Source: Silicimonas sp. (GTDB taxonomy: Bacteria; Pseudomonadota; Alphaproteobacteria; Rhodobacterales; Rhodobacteraceae). From it: 64,000 nucleotides of DNA. Shown one piece after another: positions 36,529 through 44,029 of the stretch; within the stretch, counting starts at the first letter, position 1; every line of letters starts with the position of its first letter. The DNA lies in assembly GCA_022824525.1 (NCBI GenBank), contig JAJDZT010000054.1:1-64000 (forward strand), in the 5' to 3' direction. A program made the translations under genes and the position numbers. The notes beneath the pieces are model-generated. The model was not told where the DNA came from and did no database searches. It was given only the letters and a program-made list of their open reading frames with translations.

Positions 36529-36732
36529 TTAGAAGTTGTTGACGTCGTCTGCCAGTGCGCCAGCTGCGCCACCGACGGCTGCGCCGACAAGGCATTCGCC
36601 TTCGTCAATGATCTCGCCGGCCAGACAACCTGCGCCTGCACCGATGAGCGCGCGCTCGAGATCGGTGCCCTGGCTGCATGCCGAAAGGCCAAGAATTGCC
36701 GCGACTGCAATGAATGGAAGTGTCTTCTGCAT
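36529..36732 (-). CDS. Small glycine-zipper lipoprotein (67 aa), paralogue A
   Basis: A signal sequence MQKTLPFIAVAAILGLSAC ends in a lipobox with the lipidated Cys at residue 19. The mature 49 residues contain two glycine-zipper stretches (IGAGAGCLAGEI and VGAAVGGAAGALA) separated by DEGEC, giving two further cysteines. Such peptides can insert in or associate with membranes. The neighbour at 36874 is a clear paralogue with matching layout and a shared upstream element. It lies directly before pccA on the same strand. Function is unknown. Confidence 0.78.
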   Translation of the reverse strand: MQKTLPFIAVAAILGLSACSQGTDLERALIGAGAGCLAGEIIDEGECLVGAAVGGAAGALADDVNNF

Positions 36733-36796
36733 TTTTTTCTGCCTCTGCTACTCGTTGGGGTTTTCCCCTGGGCAGCAAAGAGCGCTTTTTCGCGAT

Positions 36797-36810
36797 GATA
36801 TTCAATAACA
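36797..36810 (-). repeat. Upstream element of lipoprotein A (duplicated)
   Basis: GATATTCAATAACA (minus strand TGTTATTGAATATC), 65 bp before the start of lipoprotein A. An identical 14-mer is at 37136-37149, 68 bp before lipoprotein B. Likely part of a duplicated promoter. Confidence 0.55.
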
Positions 36811-36873
36811 TTCGACTGCCCGATGCCTTCATAGGCATCAAGCAGCCGGTTTTCTGGCCTCTGGTCCTTTCGC

Positions 36874-37068
36874 CTAGCGCTGCGAGACGGCGCCCGCGAC
36901 ACCACCTGCAATGGCACCTTCGACACAGCGGCCATTGACCAGCGTGTATCCGGCAGCGCATCCGATGGCCGCACCAACAAGCGCGGCATCGCGCTCGCCA
37001 TTGATTTCGTCACAGCCTGCGACGAGCGTGATCGCAGTGAAAAGTGCGAGGGGGGCAAATTTCGACAT
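36874..37068 (-). CDS. Small glycine-zipper lipoprotein (64 aa), paralogue B
   Basis: Signal sequence MSKFAPLALFTAITLVAGC with lipobox Cys at residue 19, followed by Asp at +2, the inner-membrane retention residue in E. coli (rule not proven for this group). The mature part repeats the architecture of paralogue A: VGAAIGCAAGYTL, a short NGRC turn, then GAIAGGVAGAVSQR. Both keep a cysteine in the first zipper and another in the turn. The upstream 14-mer is also shared. Tandem duplication is the simplest origin. Function is unknown. Confidence 0.75.
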   Translation of the reverse strand: MSKFAPLALFTAITLVAGCDEINGERDAALVGAAIGCAAGYTLVNGRCVEGAIAGGVAGAVSQR

Positions 37069-37135
37069 AGTCTTTTCCTTTTGAAGGCATGTGCATCATG
37101 CGCACGCGATGCCTTTAGAAGGACTTCGCCCCGAC

Positions 37136-37149
37136 GATATTCAATAACA
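37136..37149 (-). repeat. Upstream element of lipoprotein B (duplicated)
   Basis: Identical 14-mer GATATTCAATAACA to that at 36797-36810, at nearly the same distance (68 against 65 bp) from the downstream start codon. Confidence 0.55.
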
Positions 37150-37196
37150 GCCGAGCGGTTGCGGGCACGTCCGGCGGTTTCCCGCGCGACGCCCCG

Positions 37197-37233
37197 AAAA
37201 AACGAAAGTCCGACCGGGTAATTCCGGTCGGAC
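37197..37233 (-). terminator. Strong intrinsic terminator (minus strand)
   Basis: Perfect 10-base stem GTCCGACCGG / CCGGTCGGAC with a 6-base loop; on the minus strand it is followed by TTTCGTTTTTT. It ends transcription coming from the genes at 37403-38077 or from an RNA in between. Confidence 0.75.
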
Positions 37234-37402
37234 CAACGTGAAGGGGAAGGGTAACGGTATTGAGTTGAGAGGGCGCATGTGTGTGTGCTCTTGCGCTTCT
37301 CGAGAATGACGTTGCACTTTTCCGACCCTTGCGGAAACAGATTCCTCGACCGCCGATCAAAACCGGCAAGTCTTTGCCACTTATGCGAAAAACAAGGCAG
37401 AT

Positions 37403-37762
37403 TCATGCCACCCACGTCCCGTCAAAGGCATCCGGGAAGGCGGCGCGAGCGCAGTTTTCGTCAATTTTCAAAAGCGCTTCGTAGCTTTCCGGGTCAAACG
37501 GGTCTTCTGCAGGAATCACTTCGCGCCCGAAGACCCACGACAGCCGGCCGGCATCGAGATTGCCGCGCTCGAACGGTTCCGCGCCGAAGTAGTCCCATAA
37601 ACAGGCCATGAATGCCGCGTCGGCATCACGGTCTGCGCGTCTCCGATCCGCATAGCGTTCGCGCGCCACAATTGGGGTAACGCCCCGCGGATTGGCGCGT
37701 CTGATGGTAAACTGGAAATCGGTGCCCGGCATACGGCCCGGGAAGCCCCTGTGTTTCAGCAT
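37403..37762 (-). CDS. Hypothetical protein (119 aa)
   Basis: Soluble, charged protein with the segments TDFQFTIRRANPRGVTPIVAR, then FMACLWDYFGAEPFERGNLD and GREVIPAEDPFDPESYEAL. No signal peptide or known domain is seen. The start is the ATG preceded by GGGGGGTCC; an ATG four codons earlier is possible. It sits in the string of small genes between pccB and pccA, 24 bp after a 34-aa lipoprotein gene, and ends before a strong terminator. Confidence 0.6.
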   Translation of the reverse strand: MLKHRGFPGRMPGTDFQFTIRRANPRGVTPIVARERYADRRRADRDADAAFMACLWDYFGAEPFERGNLDAGRLSWVFGREVIPAEDPFDPESYEALLKIDENCARAAFPDAFDGTWVA

Positions 37763-37786
37763 GGGACCCCCCATGCAACGCGCGAT

Positions 37787-37891
37787 TCACTGGCTGCCTT
37801 GAGGCACGACCAGTACGACGTCTTCCCTTTCCACGCAGCCTGAAGCGCTCGCAAGGGCAATAATAACAAGGATTTTGGGGATAAGTCGCAT
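37787..37891 (-). CDS. Tiny predicted lipoprotein (34 aa)
   Basis: Short frame encoding MRLIPKILVIIALASASGC then VEREDVVLVVPQGSQ. The first 18 residues form a signal sequence with two positive charges and a hydrophobic core; SGC at 17-19 fits a lipobox. Only 15 residues remain after lipidation. GGGG lies upstream of the ATG. Its position among other tiny lipoproteins on this strand supports it, although such a short frame could be spurious. Confidence 0.5.
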   Translation of the reverse strand: MRLIPKILVIIALASASGCVEREDVVLVVPQGSQ

Positions 37892-37915
37892 TTTAGCCCC
37901 GTGCGGAGGGGGTTC

Positions 37916-37937
37916 GGTCGGGGCGTGCGCCCCGACC
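37916..37937. terminator. GC-rich hairpin between two tiny lipoprotein genes
   Basis: GGTCGGGGC and GCCCCGACC pair around a 4-base loop, about 15 bp past the stop of the 41-aa lipoprotein gene on the minus strand. No T-tract follows. Confidence 0.45.
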
Positions 37938-37951
37938 AAGAAAGTTCTGAA

Positions 37952-38077
37952 TCAGAACTTCTCCATAACTGGCTCTTCCATGACCATCGGCTCTTCCATA
38001 GGCTCTTCCTGCTGTGCGCAGGCTGCGAGTACGGTGAAGAGGCCAAGGGCCAGAAGGGCTTTGAGGGTGTTCGACAT
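37952..38077 (-). CDS. Tiny predicted lipoprotein with EEPM repeats (41 aa)
   Basis: Encodes MSNTLKALLALGLFTVLAAC, a clean lipoprotein signal with lipobox LAAC (Cys20). The mature peptide AQQEEPMEEPMVMEEPVMEKF is built of EEPM/EEPV repeats. AAGGAG lies 6 bases before the ATG, a strong ribosome site. Comparable very short acidic lipoproteins exist in Rhodobacteraceae but have no known role; some resemble entericidin-type peptides only in size. Confidence 0.68.
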   Translation of the reverse strand: MSNTLKALLALGLFTVLAACAQQEEPMEEPMVMEEPVMEKF

Positions 38078-38313
38078 GACTGTCTCCTTCGATCCGTCAA
38101 GGCCGTTATGTCTGCTCGGCCTTTCCAATAGTCCCGCACGTGAAACACGTACGGCGTGACACTAGCCGACCGAAAACCCGTGTCTAGTAGATAGATACAA
38201 GTAACGGCGGATAGATGCTGATTAACGCATTTCCCGGGATTGTTTCCAGCCCGAAAGGTTAAGTGACAAATATTCATTGGCCTGTGGCAGGAAAGCTTCA
38301 CGTCCGTTTCCAC

Positions 38314-39846
38314 TCACAATGGGATGTTGTCGTGCTTTTTCCACGGATTGCTCAGGCTCTTGGTCCGGAGCGAGGCAAAAGCGCGGGCCACGCGTTTGCG
38401 CGTCGAATGCGGCATGATCACCTCGTCGATGAAGCCGCGTTCGGCGGCGCGGAACGGATTGGCGAAGTTGGCTTCATATTCTGCTGTGCGCTCTGCGATC
38501 TTCTCCGCATCGCCCAATTCGGAGCGATAGAGGATCTCTGTCGCCCCTTTTGCGCCCATCACCGCGATTTGTGCCGTGGGCCAAGCATAGTTGAAGTCTC
38601 CGCGCAGGTGCTTGGACGCCATGACGTCATAAGCGCCGCCATAGGCCTTGCGGGTGATGACCGTCACTTTCGGAACTGTCGCTTCGCCGTATGCAAAGAG
38701 AAGCTTCGCGCCATGCTTGATGACGCCACCATATTCCTGCGCGGTGCCCGGCAGGAACCCGGGCACATCGACAAAGGTCAGTATCGGGATTTCGAACGCG
38801 TCGCAAAAGCGGACGAAGCGGGCCGCCTTACGGCTGGAATCGATGTCCAGAACGCCCGCCAGAACCATCGGTTGGTTTGCGACGACCCCGACCGTGCGCC
38901 CTTCGAGACGTATGAACCCCGTAACGATATTGGCCGCGAAATCTGCCTGTAGTTCATAAAAGTCTCCTTCGTCCGCGACCTTCAGGATCAATTCCTTCAT
39001 GTCATACGGTTGATTCGGATTCTGGGGGATCAATGTGTCGAGACTTTGATCCAGCCGTTCCGGATCATCGAAAAATGGACGGATCGGAGCCTTGTCCCGG
39101 TTGTTCAACGGGAGGAAATCAACAAGGCGACGGACTTCGGCGAGCGTTTCCACGTCGTTCTCGAACGCGCCATCTGCGACCGAACTTTTCTTGGTATGCG
39201 TGGAGGCGCCGCCCAATTCCTCGGCCGTGACGACTTCGTTGGTCACGGTCTTCACCACGTCTGGTCCGGTGACGAACATGTACGAGCTGTCATTCACCAT
39301 GAAGATGAAGTCGGTCATCGCGGGGGAATAGACGGCCCCGCCGGCACAGGGGCCCATGATCACGCTGATCTGGGGCACGACACCTGAGGCCATGATGTTT
39401 CTTTGAAAAACTTCGGCGTATCCCGCCAGGGATGCGACGCCCTCCTGGATACGGGCCCCGCCCGAGTCATTCAGGCCAATGACAGGTGCACCGTTCTGCA
39501 TGGCCATATCCATGATCTTGCAGATTTTCTGGGCATGGGTTTCCGAGAGCGAGCCGCCGAACACGGTAAAGTCCTGGCTGAACACATAGACCATGCGCCC
39601 GTTGATCGTGCCCCACCCGGTGACCACGCCGTCGCCGTCAGGGCGTTGCTCGGCCATGCCGAAGTCGGTGGTCCGGTGTTTGACGAACATGTCGAATTCT
39701 TCGAACGATCCTTCATCAAGCAACAGCTCGATCCGTTCACGCGCCGTCAGCTTGCCTTTGGAATGCTGCGCCGCGATCCGCTTTTCGCCACCGCCGACAC
39801 GTGCTGCAGCGCGCCGGTTTTCCAGTTCGGCCAGAATATCGGACAT
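38314..39846 (-). CDS. pccB: Propionyl-CoA carboxylase beta subunit (carboxyltransferase)
   Basis: 510 aa. It transfers the carboxyl group from carboxybiotin on PccA to propionyl-CoA. Two crotonase-like halves are visible: the N-half (about residues 20-260) has [13 protein letters not shown] and [12 protein letters not shown]; the C-half (about 280-500) has [20 protein letters not shown] and [13 protein letters not shown]. Usual family length. GGAGGAGGGG precedes the ATG. Its promoter region carries a cluster of TTTGCAAA/TTGCGAA half-sites, and an ScfR-type regulator gene lies 1.5 kb away, which points to induction by propionyl-CoA. Confidence 0.97.
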   Translation of the reverse strand: MSDILAELENRRAAARVGGGEKRIAAQHSKGKLTARERIELLLDEGSFEEFDMFVKHRTTDFGMAEQRPDGDGVVTGWGTINGRMVYVFSQDFTVFGGSLSETHAQKICKIMDMAMQNGAPVIGLNDSGGARIQEGVASLAGYAEVFQRNIMASGVVPQISVIMGPCAGGAVYSPAMTDFIFMVNDSSYMFVTGPDVVKTVTNEVVTAEELGGASTHTKKSSVADGAFENDVETLAEVRRLVDFLPLNNRDKAPIRPFFDDPERLDQSLDTLIPQNPNQPYDMKELILKVADEGDFYELQADFAANIVTGFIRLEGRTVGVVANQPMVLAGVLDIDSSRKAARFVRFCDAFEIPILTFVDVPGFLPGTAQEYGGVIKHGAKLLFAYGEATVPKVTVITRKAYGGAYDVMASKHLRGDFNYAWPTAQIAVMGAKGATEILYRSELGDAEKIAERTAEYEANFANPFRAAERGFIDEVIMPHSTRKRVARAFASLRTKSLSNPWKKHDNIPL

Positions 39847-39916
39847 GGGTCCCCTCCTCCGTGATCTTTCACGACGTAACGTGCTGCGATGCGGCAGAGA
39901 AGCAAAATATTGAAGA

Positions 39917-39964
39917 TTTGCAAATATTGCGAATTGCGAACTTTGATTATTGCGAATTTGCTAA
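39917..39964. promoter_or_regulatory. Half-site array upstream of pccB (candidate ScfR/PccR operator)
   Basis: Five similar half-sites: TTTGCAAA (39917), TTGCGAA (39927), TTGCGAA (39934), TTGCGAA (39950) and TTTGCTAA (39957), two of the pairs directly abutting. They lie 71-118 bp upstream of pccB. For Rhodobacter PccR a TTTGCAAA-based motif has been reported, as I recall, which supports the assignment. Confidence 0.6.
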
Positions 39965-40074
39965 TCCGGTGGTGCCAACAGCAAATTTGGCCGGAGCGAA
40001 ACGGAAGGCCACGGACCGGAGACCGACGACACGCGCGGTTTACACTGTGAAGGCCACGGCATAAGTCATGGTCC

Positions 40075-41295
40075 ATGACCGAGCGACCTTTGGTCCGGTT
40101 TTTGGATCGGACCACGCCTCCTCACATTCTGACATTGGTGCTCATGGCTGGTTTGGGGGCCATGAACATGTCGGCGTTCCTGCCGTCCCTGCCCGACATG
40201 ACCACGTATTTCGAGACACGATACGACGTCATCCAGTTGTCGGTGTCGGGGTATCTTGCGGTGACCGCCCTGTTGCAGCTGGTCATCGGACCGGTCAGCG
40301 ACCGGTTTGGCCGCCGGAACGTCATGCTGACCTGCCAGAGCATTTTCATCATCGCGACGCTGGGCTGCATATTCGCGCCCACGGTCGAGATTTTTCTGTT
40401 CTTCCGTATGATGCAAGCCGCCGTGGCCGCCGGGCTGGTGCTGAGCCGCGCCATCGTCCGCGACATGGTTCCGCAGAATGAAGCCGCATCGATGATTGGC
40501 TATGTCACGATGGGCATGGCACTGGTACCGATGATCGCGCCCATGATTGGCGGCGCGCTCCATCAGGCTTTCGGGTGGCACTCCGTCTTCTGGTTCCTGA
40601 CCTCCGGTGGCGTGCTCGTGATGGCGCTTTGCTGGCTGGACCAAGGAGAAACGGCCAAAGGCGGCGGCATCGGTTTCCGAGAACAGGTGAAGGATTACCC
40701 GGAACTGTTCACGTCCCGACGGTTCTGGGGATACGTCCTGTCAGCGGCATTTGCGAGTGGCGCATTCTTCGCGTTCCTTGGCGGAGGCCCTTACGTTGCC
40801 ACGGTCGAATTCGGCCTGTCATCGTTCTGGGCCGGTGTTTGCTTCGGCGCACCCGCCGTTGGTTATGCGCTTGGCAACTATATCTCGGGCCGCTTCTCGA
40901 TGCGGTTCGGCGTGAACTGGATGATCCGGACCGGGGCGCTGATCGGGTTTCTCGGGTTGTCGGTGTCTCTTGTTCTGACGTTGATTGGGCTGAGCTCGCC
41001 TGTCCTGTTCTTTGGCTTCTGTACGTTTGTCGGGCTTGGAAATGGCATGGTGATCCCGAACGCGTCTGCCGGCATGCTGTCCGTCCGTCCGCATCTGGCC
41101 GGAACGGCAAGCGGGCTGGGTTCAGCGTTCATGATTGGCGGCGGCGCGGCCCTTTCGGCCTTCGCAGGCGCGGCCATCCAAGGCGGCGGCGGGAGCGTTA
41201 CGCTTCTCTTCATCATGGTGTCGACGCTTCTTCTGGGCCTCGTGGCGATCCTTTACGTGATGTGGCGCGAGAAGGAACTGGAGCGGAGCGGTTAG
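40075..41295 (+). CDS. Bcr/CflA-type multidrug MFS efflux transporter
   Basis: A 406-aa major-facilitator transporter with 12 hydrophobic segments. SVSGYLAVTALLQLVIGPVSDRFGRR (split here as motif A region near residues 57-82) and LVLSRAIVRDMV near residue 120 are typical of the drug/H+ antiporter-1 subgroup. It is divergent from pccB and upstream of the ScfR-type regulator on its own strand. It might export a propionate-related compound or simply be a neighbour; the sequence does not decide. Confidence 0.88.
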   Translation: MTERPLVRFLDRTTPPHILTLVLMAGLGAMNMSAFLPSLPDMTTYFETRYDVIQLSVSGYLAVTALLQLVIGPVSDRFGRRNVMLTCQSIFIIATLGCIFAPTVEIFLFFRMMQAAVAAGLVLSRAIVRDMVPQNEAASMIGYVTMGMALVPMIAPMIGGALHQAFGWHSVFWFLTSGGVLVMALCWLDQGETAKGGGIGFREQVKDYPELFTSRRFWGYVLSAAFASGAFFAFLGGGPYVATVEFGLSSFWAGVCFGAPAVGYALGNYISGRFSMRFGVNWMIRTGALIGFLGLSVSLVLTLIGLSSPVLFFGFCTFVGLGNGMVIPNASAGMLSVRPHLAGTASGLGSAFMIGGGAALSAFAGAAIQGGGGSVTLLFIMVSTLLLGLVAILYVMWREKELERSG

Positions 41296-41311
41296 CTATT
41301 CCTCTTGAACT

Positions 41312-41348
41312 ATTTGCAGCTTCGCAGGATGATTTTGCAGATTTACAA
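41312..41348. promoter_or_regulatory. Half-site array upstream of the ScfR-type gene (candidate autoregulatory site)
   Basis: ATTTGCAG-CTTCGCAG, 5 bases, TTTTGCAG-ATTTACAA: two abutting pairs laid out like the pccB array. The array ends 14 bp before the start codon, so a bound protein would block transcription or translation initiation. Suggests autoregulation. Confidence 0.45.
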
Positions 41349-41362
41349 GAACGGTGCTGCCG

Positions 41363-42760
41363 ATGGCCACGCAGAAACTCTATGCCGGCGCAAAACTCCG
41401 GGAAACACGGGTCCGCGCAGACCTGACGCAAAAGGCTTTCGCCGAGCGTCTTGGCATTTCGCTGCCTTATCTCAACCAGATGGAACACAATCACCGCCCG
41501 GTATCCTCGGCGGTGATCCTGGCGCTGGTTCAGGAGTTCGATTTTGACGTCAGCGAACTGGCCTTGGGCGATGGGGAGCGCATGGTCTCGGACCTGCGCG
41601 AGGCGCTGGCGGACCCGATTTTCACCGATCAGGTGCCACTGGCGGATCTGCGGCTGATCGCATCGAACGGTCCGGCCTTCGCGCGCGCGTTTCTTGCGTT
41701 GCACCGGGCCTATGCGCAGGCGAACGAACGGCTGGCCTCCCTCGATGAAGCCCTTGGGCAGCAAGAAGTGCGCGCCGGATCACTGCCATGGGAAGAAGTG
41801 CGCGACTTCTTCCACTATTGCGACAACTACATTGATGCGGTGGATCGCGCGGCGGAAAGATTCGGTTCGCGAGAGACCATCGATCAAGCCATCGCCTCTG
41901 CATTCAAGAGCCTTGGGATCGGCATGGCCACCGCGGACCGGGACGGGGCGCTTTGGGAATTCGACGAGGCGACCGGCACCCTTTTCCTGTCACCTCATGC
42001 AAGCGCCGCGACGAGACGCTTTCAGGCACTCCACCGGATCGCGCTGTTGCAATACGGGGATTTGATCGAAGCGACCCTGGATTTGGCGCGGTTCCAGTCG
42101 GATACGGCGCGGTCGATCGCGAAGGTCGGTCTTGCCAACTATTTCGCCGGAGCGGCGTTGATGCCGTACGAGCGGTTTCTGGAGGCCGCAAGGCAGACGC
42201 GCCACGACATCGAGCAGCTTTCCGTTCAGTTCGGTGCATCGCTTGAGCAAATCGCGCATCGACTGTCGACCCTGCAACGGCCGGGCGCGAAAGGCGTGCC
42301 CTTCTTTTTCGTTCGCGTCGATCAGGCCGGAACGATCACCAAGCGGCATTCGGCGACGCGACTGCAATTTGCCCGCTATGGCGGGGCCTGCCCGCTTTGG
42401 AACGTGCACCGAGCGTTTGAAACGCCGGGCCAGTTTCTGCGGCAACTGGCAGAGACACCTGATGGCGCGCGCTATCTCTGCCTTGCGCGGGAGGTGTCAT
42501 CGCCTGTCGGTGGCCCGGCCTTCCGCGCGCCCGTCCGTCGCTTCGCGATCGCGCTTGGCTGCGAGATCGGGCATGCCTCGGAGGTCGTCTACTCCGACGG
42601 TCTGGACCTTGCCGATGGGTCCGTTTTCGAGCCGATCGGGATCTCGTGCCGGATTTGCGAGCGTCGGGCGTGCCATCAAAGATCGGTGCCGCCCTTGGAA
42701 CGCACGCTGACCGTGTCGCACACCCGACGTGAGGTACTGCCTTACGAGGTCGCGGGATAA
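41363..42760 (+). CDS. ScfR/PccR-family short-chain fatty acyl-CoA regulator
   Basis: 465 aa. An XRE helix-turn-helix (about residues 1-65) reads KLYAGAKLRETRVRADLTQK then LGISLPYLNQMEHNHRPVS. A central region follows that corresponds to the IrrE/DUF955-like part. The C-terminal domain (about 285-460) carries the Cys cluster CRICERRACHQRS. This matches ScfR proteins that sense acyl-CoAs; PccR controls propionyl-CoA carboxylase in Rhodobacter. Closeness to pccB and the shared half-sites make it the likely PccR. A GTG three codons upstream is an alternative start. Confidence 0.88.
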   Translation: MATQKLYAGAKLRETRVRADLTQKAFAERLGISLPYLNQMEHNHRPVSSAVILALVQEFDFDVSELALGDGERMVSDLREALADPIFTDQVPLADLRLIASNGPAFARAFLALHRAYAQANERLASLDEALGQQEVRAGSLPWEEVRDFFHYCDNYIDAVDRAAERFGSRETIDQAIASAFKSLGIGMATADRDGALWEFDEATGTLFLSPHASAATRRFQALHRIALLQYGDLIEATLDLARFQSDTARSIAKVGLANYFAGAALMPYERFLEAARQTRHDIEQLSVQFGASLEQIAHRLSTLQRPGAKGVPFFFVRVDQAGTITKRHSATRLQFARYGGACPLWNVHRAFETPGQFLRQLAETPDGARYLCLAREVSSPVGGPAFRAPVRRFAIALGCEIGHASEVVYSDGLDLADGSVFEPIGISCRICERRACHQRSVPPLERTLTVSHTRREVLPYEVAG

Positions 42761-42780
42761 AATCCGTCGCTTCGCCGGCG

Positions 42781-43530
42781 TCAGCGCCGGATCGGAGCGA
42801 TCTCGTCGATGGCATCGGTGATGATGTCGAGACATTCCGGTGATGAAAACCGGTGATCGGCGCCCTTCACCAGAAGCAACCGGATATCCGGGCCCTTGGC
42901 ATGTTTGAACAAACGCTCTGCCGTTGCGACGGGCACGGCCTCATCGGCGGTGCCATGAAGAATGCGGGTCGGGAACGGGAGAGACAGCGGCTTTGTCAGG
43001 ACAGTGTTCTGGCGGCCGTCTTCGATCAGCGACTTGGTGATCACATATGGCTTGTCGTCATAAGGTGTCTCGACCTCGACAAAGCCATCCGTGTCCAACT
43101 TGGCGCGCGCGTCGTCGTCGAAGCTGGACCAGTAGCGCTCCTCTGTGAAGTCGGGTGCGGCTGCAATGGTGACCAGCCCCGCGAAGCGCTCCGGCATCCG
43201 TTGTGCCAGCAAGCAGGCAATCCATCCTCCCATGGAGGACCCGACAATGACCTGAGGGCCCTGTGTCAGACCTTGGATTATCTGGGCGGCATCTTCGGCC
43301 CATGCCGAGATGGTCCCATCCCGGAAATCGCCCTGCGAGACACCATGGCCGGAGTAGTCGAAACGAAGACAGGCGCGACCGGTCTTGCGCGCCCATTCTT
43401 CAAGGTACACTGCCTTGGTGCCTTCCTTGGTGGAATTGAACCCGCTTAGGAAGACTATGCCCGGGTTGACACCAGGGGTCCGATCATAGGCCAGTCGCCG
43501 GATCTCGGCCAAGGAGGGATCATTGGGCAT
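42781..43530 (-). CDS. Alpha/beta hydrolase
   Basis: 249 aa, cytosolic. The nucleophile elbow VGSSMGGWIACL is near residue 95, the oxyanion-side FLSGFNSTKEG near 27, and the acid/base residues in LHGTADEAVP and VKGADHRFSSPE. The catalytic triad is therefore Ser, Asp, His. The pattern resembles ABHD10-like esterases/thioesterases. Substrate is unknown. It is convergent with the ScfR-type gene (20 bp between stops) and has no operon partner. Confidence 0.85.
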   Translation of the reverse strand: MPNDPSLAEIRRLAYDRTPGVNPGIVFLSGFNSTKEGTKAVYLEEWARKTGRACLRFDYSGHGVSQGDFRDGTISAWAEDAAQIIQGLTQGPQVIVGSSMGGWIACLLAQRMPERFAGLVTIAAAPDFTEERYWSSFDDDARAKLDTDGFVEVETPYDDKPYVITKSLIEDGRQNTVLTKPLSLPFPTRILHGTADEAVPVATAERLFKHAKGPDIRLLLVKGADHRFSSPECLDIITDAIDEIAPIRR

Positions 43531-43589
43531 GTCATCTACTTAACCGTCCGATCAGACAAGCGAAACGCAGATTGAGCCCGAAGGACAGC

Positions 43590-43805
43590 TTAGCCGCCGA
43601 TATAGCCCTGCTTCGGACGATAAAAGACCTTTTGATTGTGCAAGCGCCCGAGCAAATTCTTCACCGAGCGCATTTTCCGCTGCTGTTCAAGGTCCGTCGT
43701 CCCGTCCTTGGCAAGTGAAAGCGACTTCACCTGATGCCGCAGCGCATCTTCGATCAGGTCCATCTCATCAAGATCAATGGCGAAAGTGTCATTATAGGCA
43801 GGCAT
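43590..43805 (-). CDS. Conserved-looking small hypothetical protein (71 aa)
   Basis: The product MPAYNDTFAIDLDEMDLIED begins an acidic N-terminal helix, followed by LRHQVKSLSLAKDGTTDLEQQ and a basic C-terminus KNLLGRLHNQKVFYRPKQ. A predicted helical pair suggests a small soluble protein, perhaps an oligomerising or regulatory factor. I do not recognise a domain. An upstream ATG would add 14 residues; neither start has a good ribosome site. Divergent from thrS across about 220 bp. Confidence 0.62.
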   Translation of the reverse strand: MPAYNDTFAIDLDEMDLIEDALRHQVKSLSLAKDGTTDLEQQRKMRSVKNLLGRLHNQKVFYRPKQGYIGG

Positions 43806-44029
43806 TTCAGCGTGTCCGTTCCGTGTTTCGTTTTGCTTAACATGCAATTGTACATTCGAATGTCAAGCGTAAGTCATTGTTTTTATGCGTATACTTTGGC
43901 ATACAGAGTTGCCTCTCCGACCTGATCCAAGGTAAACCGTTGACAGACAACGACAGTTCGCGCATCTGGGACGCGACATACCCGCAACCGGGCGTTCCGT
44001 GGGCGCCAAACCGACGAGGAGACAAGACT

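Larger units (their letters stand above)
37069..37402. other. Gene-free 334-bp stretch with promoter element and strong terminator
   Basis: No convincing protein frame. It holds a stem-forming AAGGCAT...ATGCCTT sequence (37084-37114) just before lipoprotein B, the duplicated upstream 14-mer, and a strong minus-strand terminator. The 170 bp between the terminator and the stop of the gene at 37403 could be a 3' UTR or a small RNA; its minus-strand sequence includes the C-rich tract CCCTTCCCCTTC. Confidence 0.4.

Noticed and set aside
43806..44029. T-box or attenuator leader before thrS
   Set aside because: No T-box sequence or terminator-antiterminator pair is visible; the region shows only promoter-like AT-rich sequence and a ribosome site.
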